Below, in pieces: positions 6,356-14,485 of a stretch of DNA of 41,431 nucleotides; within the stretch, counting starts at the first letter, position 1, and each line of letters starts with the position of its first letter. The notes under the pieces were generated by a model. It searched no databases, was not told where the DNA came from, and saw only the letters and a list, made by a program, of their open reading frames with translations. The DNA is from QHBQ01 sp038230695 (GTDB lineage Bacteria > Chloroflexota > Chloroflexia > QHBQ01), in the NCBI GenBank assembly GCA_038230695.1, contig JBBRMT010000008.1, positions 1 to 41,431 of the forward strand, given 5' to 3'. The position numbers and the translations under genes were made by a program.

Positions 6356-8881
6356 TTAAGGCGCGACGATGCCGAGGTAGAGCATCTTGGCAAGCTCGTC
6401 GCGGCGCACGTTGCGGTTGGGTTCAAAGTGGGTGCCGTCGGTGCCGCGCACCACGTCGTGGGCGAAGGCGGTTTCGACATATGCGTAGGCCCAGTAGCTG
6501 GCGGGAACGTCCGCGAAATGGGGGCCGTCAATCGGCGTGATCAGCACGTAGGGATGGGCATTGACGATCAGCTTGGTTACCTGGGCGCGGGTAATGTCGT
6601 CGTTGGGCAGGAAGCAGGGTGGGGTGAGACCTCGCGCCAGGCAGGAGCCATTGTTCGCGCCGCTGACGATGCCGCGATTGTAGGCAGTTTCGATGAAGGC
6701 GAAGGCAAAGTAGCTGGTTGGCACATCGCTGAAGGTGGGGCCATCGCTGGGGGTGTAGAAGGGGAAGCCGAAGCCACGCACCACCAGCTTTGCGAACTGC
6801 CCCCGCGTTGCGGGCGCGGATGGGGAATAGTGGATGGCATCGGTGCCGTTGATCACCCCCTCGCAGTTGAGCGTGTGGATGAAGAAGTAGAAAATATTGG
6901 CGTTGATGTCTATGAACGGGTTGGGGCAGTCGGTCGGCGTGATAGTTGGCACAGGTGTATCGCTCGGCCCGCCGGGAGTGTTGGTTGGGGCTGGGGTATT
7001 GGTCGGCCCGCCGGGGGTGTTGGTGGGCGGTGGCGTATTGGTCGGCGTAGGCGTGCTGCTCGGCACTGGTGTATCGGTCGGCCCACCGGGTGTATTGGAT
7101 GGCGCTGGAGTATTGGTGGGAATGGGCGTATTAGTTGGCCCGCCGGGTGTATTGGTCGGCTGTAGCGTGTTAGTCGGTTGCGGCGGCGATGTAGCCGTTG
7201 GTGTGCTGGTTGGCGCAGCGGTCGCCGTATTGGTGGGAGTTGAGGCAAGCGGGGTGGGCGTGGTAGTGGTGCAGATATTGTTCAGCGGGAAGTTCACCCG
7301 CAACAATCCAGCGCCGATGCTGACAGTCTGGGTTAGCGGCACATAGCAGGGGCTATTCGCTGTAGCAGTTACCACATAGGTGCCAATCGGGATGTTGGGG
7401 ATAGTGTAGTTACCATTGCCGAGGGTGGGAGTGGTCACACCGTTGATGGTTACAGTGCCGGTAATACCCTGAGAGGTTGCGGCATCGCTGACCTTTCCAA
7501 ACATTGTGCCGGTGCTACCAGGCTGTCCAAGTAGAGTAAGCGTAGTGACTGCTACTGTGGCGATATCATTGCCTGCAACATCAGAGCTGATCATATGCAC
7601 ATCTGATATGCTGACCGATGTAGTGATGGTTGTAGTTATCAAACCGTTGGCATCACTGGTAGCATTGCCATATTGATTTACATCAAAATAGAGGGCAACG
7701 TTGGTGCTAGGCGGCAGCTTGGTAAACAGCAGGTTGTGGCTCTGGCCGGATGGGGCAGTGCTAGGGACTAGCAACGCGCCGGGGCGAGCTACCCCGTCGT
7801 CATCCAGCACAATCGAAGCCCAGGCGATTTTACCGCTGCTGAGGCCGAGTAGCCTGAGACTAGCCTGCTGCGGCTGGCTGCCAGTCAATTGAAAGGTGCT
7901 GTCGGCGTTACCCCGACTATCAGCTGCCATATTGAGGAGGGTGGAGTTGTCACTGAGGAGAGTTACTCTCACTGTCTCACCAGCCTGGAAACCCTCCGCA
8001 CCCAGCGCGAAATATGCCCCACCTGTTGGGCCGGTTGCCTGATCTACTGTAGCGCTCGTTGGCGCACGGTTCGCTTCAGGAATATAAGGCGGTCCCGCAT
8101 CAGCCCGCTCCTCGATAGATGAACCAGCTAGCGACCCGGTGCTGCCTAGCAAATCGGCATTGAAGACCTCTGAGCCGTCTGGTGAGGCGGGGTTGGTAGT
8201 AATAGTGCCGTGGATCTGACCTAGACTATCAGCAGGAAGCGAACCGAAGACGTTAATGCCATTTCTTACACTGACATTGGCATTGCTAGGGTATCCTGCT
8301 CCACCGATGAACAGCTTATCGCCATGACGCACGGCATGGGGAATAACTGCAGTCTCTGTCTGTATACCAACCCCATCTATGGCAACTGCCCCATCGCCAG
8401 CAATACGGTGGCTGGAAAGACCCACCGCTTTGAACATATATATTCCAGCTACTATGAAATTGTCAGTTGCTACGTGAAAGAAGCCATCGGCATCCGCCTG
8501 GTACGATTGTGTCACCAAGGTATCGTTGATGTATAGGTTGATGTTTTCACCTGGCGTGAAGCCCGACGCAAAGAAAAGGGGCTGGGAAGAAGAGGGATCA
8601 ACCAGGTGAGGTACGATTGCCGCGTCCGCCCCACCAATGCCGGGGGATACAATCCGATCCGGCTTAGTCTTGCTCCCCGCTGCCAACGCCTCGTGGACAT
8701 CAAGCCGTGACGATAGAGGATGCGCCTGCAATTGAGGATAAGCGCGGTTAGCTAGTGTGGCGGCGCTTGACGGCTTGGTAGCATCTGGCGAACTAAAGGT
8801 GATACCATAAATCATGGAAATAGCGACCGCGAGGCTAACGATGAGCCGCAGCGGGCGGGCGAGTGGGGGATGAGTAAACAT
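6356..8881 (-). CDS. SLH-domain cell-surface protein with TNTP linker
   Basis: An 841-aa exported protein, probably anchored to the cell envelope. An N-terminal hydrophobic segment (about residues 12-29, LIVSLAVAISMIYGITF) acts as signal peptide or anchor. Residues 40-480 are beta-rich repeats of unknown function. Residues 470-535 resemble a carboxypeptidase-regulatory/CNA-B-like fold (GNYTIPNIPIGTYVVTATA). A Thr/Pro-rich linker follows (about 538-650, TNTPGGPTNTP units). The C-terminus holds three S-layer homology repeats (FIDI, TFSDVPTSYFAFAFIETAYN, HFADVPASYWAYAYVETAF). Upstream are a near-consensus promoter and GAAAGG as ribosome binding site. The neighbouring MFS gene is divergent. The SLH repeats and linker are certain; what the N-terminal part binds is unknown. 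Confidence 0.88.
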   Translation of the reverse strand: MFTHPPLARPLRLIVSLAVAISMIYGITFSSPDATKPSSAATLANRAYPQLQAHPLSSRLDVHEALAAGSKTKPDRIVSPGIGGADAAIVPHLVDPSSSQPLFFASGFTPGENINLYINDTLVTQSYQADADGFFHVATDNFIVAGIYMFKAVGLSSHRIAGDGAVAIDGVGIQTETAVIPHAVRHGDKLFIGGAGYPSNANVSVRNGINVFGSLPADSLGQIHGTITTNPASPDGSEVFNADLLGSTGSLAGSSIEERADAGPPYIPEANRAPTSATVDQATGPTGGAYFALGAEGFQAGETVRVTLLSDNSTLLNMAADSRGNADSTFQLTGSQPQQASLRLLGLSSGKIAWASIVLDDDGVARPGALLVPSTAPSGQSHNLLFTKLPPSTNVALYFDVNQYGNATSDANGLITTTITTSVSISDVHMISSDVAGNDIATVAVTTLTLLGQPGSTGTMFGKVSDAATSQGITGTVTINGVTTPTLGNGNYTIPNIPIGTYVVTATANSPCYVPLTQTVSIGAGLLRVNFPLNNICTTTTPTPLASTPTNTATAAPTSTPTATSPPQPTNTLQPTNTPGGPTNTPIPTNTPAPSNTPGGPTDTPVPSSTPTPTNTPPPTNTPGGPTNTPAPTNTPGGPSDTPVPTITPTDCPNPFIDINANIFYFFIHTLNCEGVINGTDAIHYSPSAPATRGQFAKLVVRGFGFPFYTPSDGPTFSDVPTSYFAFAFIETAYNRGIVSGANNGSCLARGLTPPCFLPNDDITRAQVTKLIVNAHPYVLITPIDGPHFADVPASYWAYAYVETAFAHDVVRGTDGTHFEPNRNVRRDELAKMLYLGIVAP
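6935..7265 (-). repeat. Coding minisatellite for the TNTP linker
   Basis: Imperfect repeats encoding T-N-T-P, T-D-T-P and GGPTNTP units. On the + strand it reads as GT-rich copies of GTATTGGT(G/C)GG type. Such tracts change length easily and make assembly of this spot less certain. Confidence 0.8.
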
Positions 8882-8929
8882 GATAGCGCCTTTCTTCTGG
8901 ATTATACAGACTTACTGCTGATGGTTGGC

Positions 8930-8958
8930 AGTATAGACCCGCCCCCAAAGGCTGTCAA
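8930..8958 (-). promoter_or_regulatory. Near-consensus sigma-70 promoter of the SLH gene
   Basis: On the - strand TTGACA (8953-8958) and TATACT (8930-8935) are exactly 17 bases apart. Transcription would begin near 8923, about 40 bases before the ATG. Confidence 0.75.
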
Positions 8959-9038
8959 TATGACCTTGGTACTGTATTAAATATGACTTTCTGCTGTATG
9001 AAATTTGACACAGAAAACCACGTAATACAAGCAAGTTA

Positions 9039-9047
9039 TGGTATAAT
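9039..9047 (+). promoter_or_regulatory. Extended -10 promoter of the MFS gene
   Basis: TG-G-TATAAT, an extended -10 element without a recognisable -35 at normal distance. Its start point near 9054 lies downstream of the ATG at 9048, which supports the GTG at 9108 as the true start. Confidence 0.5.
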
Positions 9048-9107
9048 GTGGCTAGCGCACACTGCGCGATCGTCTCTGAAACGTGTCTAACAAAGTGGAG
9101 GTTATCA

Positions 9108-10511
9108 GTGCAGACCGATGTGACCGACAAATCAATCATGACCGGGGCGGAGTTGAATGAAGCGGCTGGAGCGGAGATATTCGCGCCAGGCGACGTAACT
9201 ATATTTGATGATGCAACCGCAATGGAGCAAACCCCCGCCGCTAGCGATAAGGCGAAGCTGGATAGCCGCGCAAAGGTTAGTCTGGGTACGGGGCTGTGGT
9301 TGGTAATTATCGGCACTCTGCTGATGAGGGTAGGCGGCGCGGCGGTCGGCCTGATGCTGCAACTGTTCACCGCCAATATCGCGCTATCGGCGGCGGTGGT
9401 CGGGGTGGTGGGCGTGTCCTTCTACCTGAGCGAACTGTTCGGCGCACCCTACTTTGGGGCGCAGATGGATAAGCAGGGCTGGCGGCCATATCTCCTGATT
9501 GGGCCATTGCTCGGCGCAGCGGGCGTGTTGCTTACCGCCGTGTCCGGCCTGCTGCCGGTGGTTGCGGTAGTCGTGCCGCTACTGTTCCTCAGCCGCCTGC
9601 TGGGCGGCCTCAGCACTGCGACCAATACGCCAGCATCGCTAAGTTACCTGTCCGCCGCGGGCAGCAAGGATGCGCAGCTGCGCTCCCGCTCGGTCGGCTA
9701 TTTCGAGTTGGCGGTAGTGGGCGGCACTGCGCTTGGCGGTTTGCTCGGCGGCATGCTATGGGATTACACCGGGCAATGGGGCTTCGTCGCCCTCGCGGTT
9801 CTTTACGTCCTCACCTGGGTGATGCTCAGGGCAATGCCGCACGATGTTCAGGAGAAGCCACTCGACACGGAGAAGCACAACCCGCTGGGCTTGCTGAAGA
9901 GCCGTACCCTGTGGGAGTTTGCCCCTGCCTGGATTGCGGTCAATGCGCTGTACGGCGTGCTGGCGAGCAATGCGGTGCGAATGTTGGCCGACAAGGAAGG
10001 CCACTTTCCTCACCAACTGCTGGTAGGCTTGCTGCCTCATGGCACTGGCTACCTGTTCGGGATACTGGCAATCGTCCTCGGTCTGGGTATTCTAGTATGG
10101 ACACGCATCCTGCCGCATATGCGCTCCAGCACCGCGATGGTCGTTTCGCTGCTGGGCGCGGGCCTTGTTTGCGCCCTGCTGTTTGCCCTGAACCACCAGC
10201 CCGCCGCTGATGGGGCGGGCTACTGGCTGATGGTCGGGGCGTTGGTGCTGGGCTTCCTCATCCTCAGCGGCTTCACCCCCGCCGCGCTCAGTGTGCTGGT
10301 GCAGGTGGGCGAGAAGAACCACACCGATCGCGGCGCGGTGATGGGTGCGTACTCGGTGTTGCTGGGGGTCGGCCAGTTCCTCGGCGGGGCAATCGGTGGC
10401 TTTGCCGCCACCGCTGCTGGCTTCGATGGCCTGATTACCCTCACCGTGGTTTTCGTGGTGGTATCGCTCGGCACCATGATCCACTGGCGGATGGTGGAAC
10501 ACAACTACTAG
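9108..10511 (+). CDS. MFS transporter
   Basis: A 467-aa major facilitator with about 12 predicted membrane helices, after a hydrophilic N-terminal tail of about 60 residues. The conserved loop between helices 2 and 3 appears as FGAQMDKQGWRPYLL, and helix 4-5 carries FLSRLLGGLSTATNTPASLSYLS, as in drug/sugar efflux MFS proteins. The start is GTG at 9108, six bases after GTGGAGG; the upstream ATG at 9048 overlaps the -10 hexamer and cannot be on the transcript. The stop at 10509-10511 is followed immediately by a TGCAAGT heptamer tract and a GC-rich hairpin. Substrate cannot be read from sequence. Confidence 0.85.
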   Translation: MQTDVTDKSIMTGAELNEAAGAEIFAPGDVTIFDDATAMEQTPAASDKAKLDSRAKVSLGTGLWLVIIGTLLMRVGGAAVGLMLQLFTANIALSAAVVGVVGVSFYLSELFGAPYFGAQMDKQGWRPYLLIGPLLGAAGVLLTAVSGLLPVVAVVVPLLFLSRLLGGLSTATNTPASLSYLSAAGSKDAQLRSRSVGYFELAVVGGTALGGLLGGMLWDYTGQWGFVALAVLYVLTWVMLRAMPHDVQEKPLDTEKHNPLGLLKSRTLWEFAPAWIAVNALYGVLASNAVRMLADKEGHFPHQLLVGLLPHGTGYLFGILAIVLGLGILVWTRILPHMRSSTAMVVSLLGAGLVCALLFALNHQPAADGAGYWLMVGALVLGFLILSGFTPAALSVLVQVGEKNHTDRGAVMGAYSVLLGVGQFLGGAIGGFAATAAGFDGLITLTVVFVVVSLGTMIHWRMVEHNY

Positions 10512-10512
10512 T

Positions 10513-10533
10513 GGCAAGTTGCAAGTTGCAAGT
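10513..10533 (+). repeat. Heptamer tract GGCAAGT/(TGCAAGT)2
   Basis: Three units starting two bases after the MFS stop codon and leading straight into a palindromic core. Confidence 0.8.
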
Positions 10534-10537
10534 GTAG

Positions 10538-10560
10538 GGGCGGGCAGTGGCCCGCCCTTT
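10538..10560 (+). terminator. GGGCGGG hairpin after the MFS gene
   Basis: GGGCGGG, loop CAGTGG, CCCGCCC, then TTT. It belongs to the GGGGCG-core family but is placed as a terminator; the T run is short, so efficiency is doubtful. Confidence 0.5.
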
Positions 10561-10583
10561 GCCACGATGAAAGCCATTACCCC

Positions 10584-11819
10584 ATGCTATCGCTCCAACC
10601 CGAAACTCAGCGCTCGGCGCTCAGCGCTCAACACTCAACACTCAGCCTCTACCTGCATATCCCATATTGCGAGGCGCAGTGCATCTATTGCGACTTCAAC
10701 ACATATGTGGGCCGCGAGGGGCAGTTTGCTGCTTATGTAGACGCGCTCTGCCGCGAGATTGCGGAAGCTCCCGCTCAACTTGCCACACTCGGCGGGCAAC
10801 CCCCCAATCAACAATCAACAATCAGCAATCTACAATCCCGCCCGGTGCAGACCATCTTCTTCGGCGGCGGCACGCCCACCGTTCTGGATGCGAAGCAGCT
10901 TGCCGCCATCCTCGATACGGTGCGGGCGACTTACAATGTCGCGGCGGACGCGGAGATCAGCACCGAGGCCAACCCTGGCACGGTGACGGAGGCGATGCTG
11001 CGCGATTTGCGGGCGGTAGGCTTCAACCGCCTGAGCATGGGAGCGCAGAGCCTCGACGATGCAATGCTGGTAACGCTGGGCCGCCACCATAACGCCCGCG
11101 AAATCGGTGAGGCAGTGCAGATGGCCCGCGCCGCTGGCTTCGCTAACCTCAGCCTCGACTTCATCTTTGGCCTGCCCGGGCAGACCCAGCAGCACTGGCA
11201 ACAAGACCTCGAAGGCGCAATCGCCCTGGACGTGCCGCACCTGTCAGTCTACTCGCTGATCGTGGAGCAGGGAACGCCGCTGGCGCGGTTCATCAAGCAG
11301 GGGCGAATGGCCGTGCCGGATGATGATGCCGCTGGCGCAATGTACGACTGGACGCGACAGCGGCTGGAAGTGGCGGGCTACGGGCAATATGAGATTAGCA
11401 ACTGGGCCAAATCGCCCGCCTACGAGTGCGAACATAACAAGGCATACTGGCGCAACACCGACTGGCTGGCGTTCGGGCCGGGGGCGCACGGCCACCTTGC
11501 GGGGATGCGCTACCACCACATTCTTGCCCCCACCGCCTACATCAAGCGCATAAGCGACGGCAAATCCACCATCAAGCAAGAGACGCTTGACCTGCGCGGG
11601 CAAGCGGGCGAGACGATGATGCTGGGCCTGCGAATGTTGCGCGAGGGGGTTGACCTGGCCCGCTTCCGCGACCGGTACGGCGTGCCGCCCGCACACTTCT
11701 TCGCCAGCGAACTCGACTGGCTGGCAAACAACCGCCTGATCGAGCGCGACACCGCCCGCATCATTCTGACCGAGCGAGCGGTGCCGGTGGCTAACGAGGT
11801 GTTCGTCAAGTTTGTTTAG
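10584..11819 (+). CDS. hemW: HemW radical SAM heme chaperone
   Basis: A 411-aa member of the HemN/HemW radical SAM family. LYLHIPYCEAQCIYC gives the CxxxCxxC cluster ligands (C29, C33, C36) with the extra Cys of the family missing (next residue is D), as usual for HemW rather than HemN. FFGGGTPTVL, STEANPGTV, GFNRLSMGAQS and YEISNWAK are HemW blocks. HemW binds heme and delivers it to respiratory enzymes. Two segments come from heptamer repeats: residues 8-21 (QRSALSAQHSTLS) from six ACTCAGC-type units at 10605-10646, and about residues 75-85 (NQQSTISNLQS) from AATCAAC-type units at 10806-10839. The first lies directly before the catalytic domain, so the start at 10584 is uncertain; no clear ribosome binding site precedes it. 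Confidence 0.88.
   Translation: MLSLQPETQRSALSAQHSTLSLYLHIPYCEAQCIYCDFNTYVGREGQFAAYVDALCREIAEAPAQLATLGGQPPNQQSTISNLQSRPVQTIFFGGGTPTVLDAKQLAAILDTVRATYNVAADAEISTEANPGTVTEAMLRDLRAVGFNRLSMGAQSLDDAMLVTLGRHHNAREIGEAVQMARAAGFANLSLDFIFGLPGQTQQHWQQDLEGAIALDVPHLSVYSLIVEQGTPLARFIKQGRMAVPDDDAAGAMYDWTRQRLEVAGYGQYEISNWAKSPAYECEHNKAYWRNTDWLAFGPGAHGHLAGMRYHHILAPTAYIKRISDGKSTIKQETLDLRGQAGETMMLGLRMLREGVDLARFRDRYGVPPAHFFASELDWLANNRLIERDTARIILTERAVPVANEVFVKFV
10605..10646 (+). repeat. Six in-frame heptamers in hemW, ACTCAGC family
   Basis: ACTCAGC, GCTCGGC, GCTCAGC, GCTCAAC, ACTCAAC, ACTCAGC: 42 bases, exactly 14 codons, so the frame is kept. Confidence 0.9.
10806..10839 (+). repeat. Heptamer tract AATCAAC inside hemW
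   Basis: AATCAAC, AATCAAC, AATCAGC, AATCTAC and a partial AATCCC. It encodes a polar loop before the GGGTP strand and resembles the leader of the gene at 24864. Confidence 0.85.
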
Positions 11820-13999
11820 TGGGTGGTCAGCGTCACATCGTCAACGTAGAAGTTGGTCGGGCTGACCGAGTCGTTGGTGGCAACGAAGGCGATCTGCACG
11901 GTCTGCCCCTTGTAGGCGCTGACATCGTAGCTGGCGCTGTGCCAACTGCCCGCCGCGCTCCCATCGTTGACTGTCTGCAAGGTAGCCAAGGTGCCGCCGC
12001 TGCTGTTGCGTACTCGCACATACATGAAGTCGTAGGGGTGCGAGGTCTCTTGCGTAGACATATACCAGTAATAGGTCAAGGTCGCGGAACTTACGTTGGT
12101 GGGGATGGCAACCGTCTGGTAGATGCTGTCGGCGCAGTTGTTGTAGCCACACAGGTATACCTCATAGGAACCGCTGTGCGGGTTGGAGTTGTCCACGATC
12201 TCATAGCCGCCGCTGGAGGTTTCCACCCAGGGCGACGAGCCGCTCTCAAAGCCGCCATTCTGGATTAGCTGCCCGCCCGCGCTGGGCGTGTTTGTCGGCG
12301 TGTTGGTTGGCACGGGGATGGGCGTGTTGGTCGGTGTATTGGTGGGGCCAGCGGGCGGTGTATTCGTTGGCGTATTGGTGGGTGGCACGGGTGTGTTGGT
12401 GGGCGTGTTCGTGGGTGGCACGGGCGTGTTGGTTGGAGCCGGGGTACCGCAGGAGCCAGCCAGCGAAACGTCGTCCACGTACATATAGGTGGGATCGCCA
12501 GAATAGCCGTCGTCATGCGCCAGGAACTTAATGCGTACCGTCTGCCCCGCGTAGGCGCTCATGTTGTACGTAACGTTGGTCCAGGCGTGGGCGTTGGAGT
12601 CCACGTGCATGATGGTGGCGAGGGTGGTGCCGCTGGTGTTCTGCACATAGGCATCCTGCCAGTCATAGGTAATGGTATCCAGAGTGGAGGGCCAGTACCA
12701 GTAGGAGAGGGTACCGCCACCCGCAGGCACGGCGATTGTCTGGTAGAGTGAACTATCACCCCCAGAGGTTAGTGAACCGAGCAGCACGGAGTAGCTGCCG
12801 TTATGGTGCTGTGCGGTGCTGGCGGCCGGTGAGGGGTTGGTGCCATCCACCGTCCATGAAGTAAGGTTGCCGCTCTCAAAGCCGGGGTTCTGGAACAGGT
12901 TGCCACCGCAACCAGTGGGGGTGTTGGTTGGGGTATTGGTCGGCGCTGGGATGGGAGTGTTGGTCGGCGTGTTGGTGGGGGTATTGGTTGCGCCCGCATG
13001 GGGGGTATTCGTGTTGGTCGGCGTAGCGGTAGGTGGCACGGGGGTATTGGTTGCGCCGCCGCTGCCGCCGCCCGCCAGCCACTCGGTGGCGTTGGGGAAT
13101 ATGATGTTGTCGTTGCCAGCGGGATCGTTCCAGCCGTTGAAGCAATTGTTACTAGGCGCACAGGTGCCATCGTCAATCGCCGAGCTATCACCCATTGCCA
13201 CTACCCGCCCGCTGCCATAGCTGCTGCGCGAGAAGAATACGCCGGTGGTGCCGGTGTTGGAGAAGCCGACGCGATAGATCACCCCATGCACATTGGGGTT
13301 GTGGCTGGGGTTGATCGTCTCGGTGGTGCCGTTGCGGATGATGCTGCCAGTGCCAGTGCCGAATGGCCCTTGCAGGATGGGATCGGGATTGGGGGTATCG
13401 TTGTTGGGGTTCTCAGTCACGATGTTTAGTACGTCGAACTGGATGCCGAACACGTCGGTGCCCGCGCCGCCATTGTTCATCAGGTCATTGAAGATGTTCA
13501 GCGAGTCGTGACCATCGTTGTTGCGGTCGCTGCCGTTATGGTCGGCGACCATGAACAATCCGCCGCCGTTTTGCACGAAGCCGAGGATGGCGGTTTTCTC
13601 CGCCGTGGTAAAGAGAGTATTCGGTTCGGGCAGTACCAGTTCGTTGAAGTGGCTGAGGTCGAGTGGATTGCTGCTGTTGCCGTAGGTAATCGCGCTAGTG
13701 TTCGTCTTGAGGCTGTAGCGACCAGTGCGCTGCAATGCCACGCCCCAGGCGCTGATGCCGCCGGTCCAGTCGGTTTCTACTTGCGGGTTGGGATTCTGGG
13801 CCAGCGGGTCAGGCTGGCTAGTGCTGATGATCCAGTCGGCATTGCCCGCCGTCTCGGCATGAGCATTGTCGAACAACACGCTGTAGGTAGCAGCGTAGGC
13901 AACATGATGGGTCTGCGGTACGAACGCCAGCAGGCCCATCACTATCGTAACTATTACCACCAGGTTCAACCGCTTCGCGCCCTCACGCAACTTGAACAT
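11816..13999 (-). CDS. Secreted multidomain protein with two TNTP linkers
   Basis: A 727-aa exported protein. The signal peptide (LNLVVIVTIVMGLLAFV) ends near AYAA. Residues about 38-305 form a glutamine-amidotransferase-like or DUF4350-like domain: NELVLPEPNTLFTTAEK, FVQNGGGLFMVADHNGSD, and a closing GSGRVVAMGDSSAIDDG. A TNTP linker (about 311-365) leads to a jelly-roll, carbohydrate-binding-like domain starting NLFQNPGFESG and ending TYMYVDDVSLAGSCG. A second TNTP linker (about 520-576) leads to a related domain, LIQNGGFESG to FYVDDVTL. ATG at 13999 follows AAAGGAG; an upstream in-frame ATG at 14080 is less likely. Its 3' end overlaps hemW by four bases, tail to tail. Probable extracellular binding role; no enzyme active site is seen. 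Confidence 0.82.
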   Translation of the reverse strand: MFKLREGAKRLNLVVIVTIVMGLLAFVPQTHHVAYAATYSVLFDNAHAETAGNADWIISTSQPDPLAQNPNPQVETDWTGGISAWGVALQRTGRYSLKTNTSAITYGNSSNPLDLSHFNELVLPEPNTLFTTAEKTAILGFVQNGGGLFMVADHNGSDRNNDGHDSLNIFNDLMNNGGAGTDVFGIQFDVLNIVTENPNNDTPNPDPILQGPFGTGTGSIIRNGTTETINPSHNPNVHGVIYRVGFSNTGTTGVFFSRSSYGSGRVVAMGDSSAIDDGTCAPSNNCFNGWNDPAGNDNIIFPNATEWLAGGGSGGATNTPVPPTATPTNTNTPHAGATNTPTNTPTNTPIPAPTNTPTNTPTGCGGNLFQNPGFESGNLTSWTVDGTNPSPAASTAQHHNGSYSVLLGSLTSGGDSSLYQTIAVPAGGGTLSYWYWPSTLDTITYDWQDAYVQNTSGTTLATIMHVDSNAHAWTNVTYNMSAYAGQTVRIKFLAHDDGYSGDPTYMYVDDVSLAGSCGTPAPTNTPVPPTNTPTNTPVPPTNTPTNTPPAGPTNTPTNTPIPVPTNTPTNTPSAGGQLIQNGGFESGSSPWVETSSGGYEIVDNSNPHSGSYEVYLCGYNNCADSIYQTVAIPTNVSSATLTYYWYMSTQETSHPYDFMYVRVRNSSGGTLATLQTVNDGSAAGSWHSASYDVSAYKGQTVQIAFVATNDSVSPTNFYVDDVTLTTH
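12285..12440 (-). repeat. Coding minisatellite, second TNTP linker
   Basis: Tandem imperfect copies encoding TNTPVPPTNTPTNTP. Long identical stretches with the array at 12912-13060 could recombine and delete the domain between them. Confidence 0.8.
12912..13060 (-). repeat. Coding minisatellite, first TNTP linker
   Basis: Encodes ATNTPTNTPTNTPIPAPTN-type units between the N-terminal domain and the first jelly-roll domain. Confidence 0.8.
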
Positions 14000-14274
14000 A
14001 TGGCTCCTTTCCTTTGCCTTGCGCTCTGCGCCGTTGCAGAACGTCTGCTTTTCACCCTGCGTCGTTGCAGAGCGATTCACTTGTAGGAGTTACACACTCC
14101 GGCTGGGCGTGCGCCACGCCCATACAGTTGCCCCCACAATCAGGGTAACTGTGTAACCCCTGCACCTGCAGGAAAGATACCACCGCTGGGGTTTAATTCT
14201 AGCTCCTTCCTGCTCCTGCTCATTGTAGCAGGCGGAGGTGGTATAGTCAAATGGAAACGGTATAGCCAGCCAAT
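14000..14274. other. Gap with small repeats and a hairpin
   Basis: No gene is seen. Two direct copies of CTGCG(C/T)CGTTGCAG lie near 14024-14073. A ten-base-pair hairpin ACAGTTGCCC/GGGTAACTGT sits at 14123-14151 and is framed by GTTACACA/TGTGTAAC. Its role is unknown; it is too far from the - strand start to be an obvious leader. Confidence 0.45.
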
Positions 14275-14376
14275 GGTGTCGTGCTGGGCCACTGCTATAG
14301 ACATGGCAGTGGGGTATTGCTCCCACAGCGCAACCATCCCCTCGATGTGGGTGAACAGGAAAGCCGTGATCTCGCT
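14275..14376 (-). pseudogene. Relic of a class III nucleotide cyclase
   Basis: Thirty-four codons read SEITAFLFTHIEGMVALWEQ, then YPTAMSIAVAQHD. This matches the first block of class III adenylate/guanylate cyclase domains (TFLFTDIEGSTRLWE...), commonly found at the N-terminus of cyclase-ATPase-TPR regulators. The first metal-binding Asp is His here, and homology stops on both sides, so it cannot be catalytic. It is a decayed remnant, although it lies in an open frame running to 14472. Confidence 0.65.
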
Positions 14377-14449
14377 CGCTTGCGTCGTCACCTTGCCATT
14401 TTTTATGTAACTAACAAGAAAAATCCGTGCTTTGCTTTGCTCGATCGGG

Positions 14450-14455
14450 TATAAT
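14450..14455 (+). promoter_or_regulatory. -10 element before the MMPL gene
   Basis: TATAAT with a poor -35 (GTGCTT, 17 bases upstream). A start near 14461 would exclude the ATG at 14432 and favour 14486. Confidence 0.45.
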
Positions 14456-14485
14456 CCCAGCGTCAAATACATTACGTTGGCAGCA

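Noticed and set aside
6226..6540. A 104-aa + strand gene starting in the MITE
   Set aside because: It runs antisense into the SLH repeats and has Arg-rich, low-complexity composition typical of a shadow frame.
9005..9047. TTGACA at 9005 as the -35 of the MFS promoter
   Set aside because: It is 31 bases from the TATAAT, far outside the workable spacing; the extended -10 alone is kept.
14140..14472. A real 110-aa gene on the - strand
   Set aside because: Only about 34 codons resemble a cyclase, the metal-binding Asp is lost and the rest matches nothing, so it is listed as a relic.
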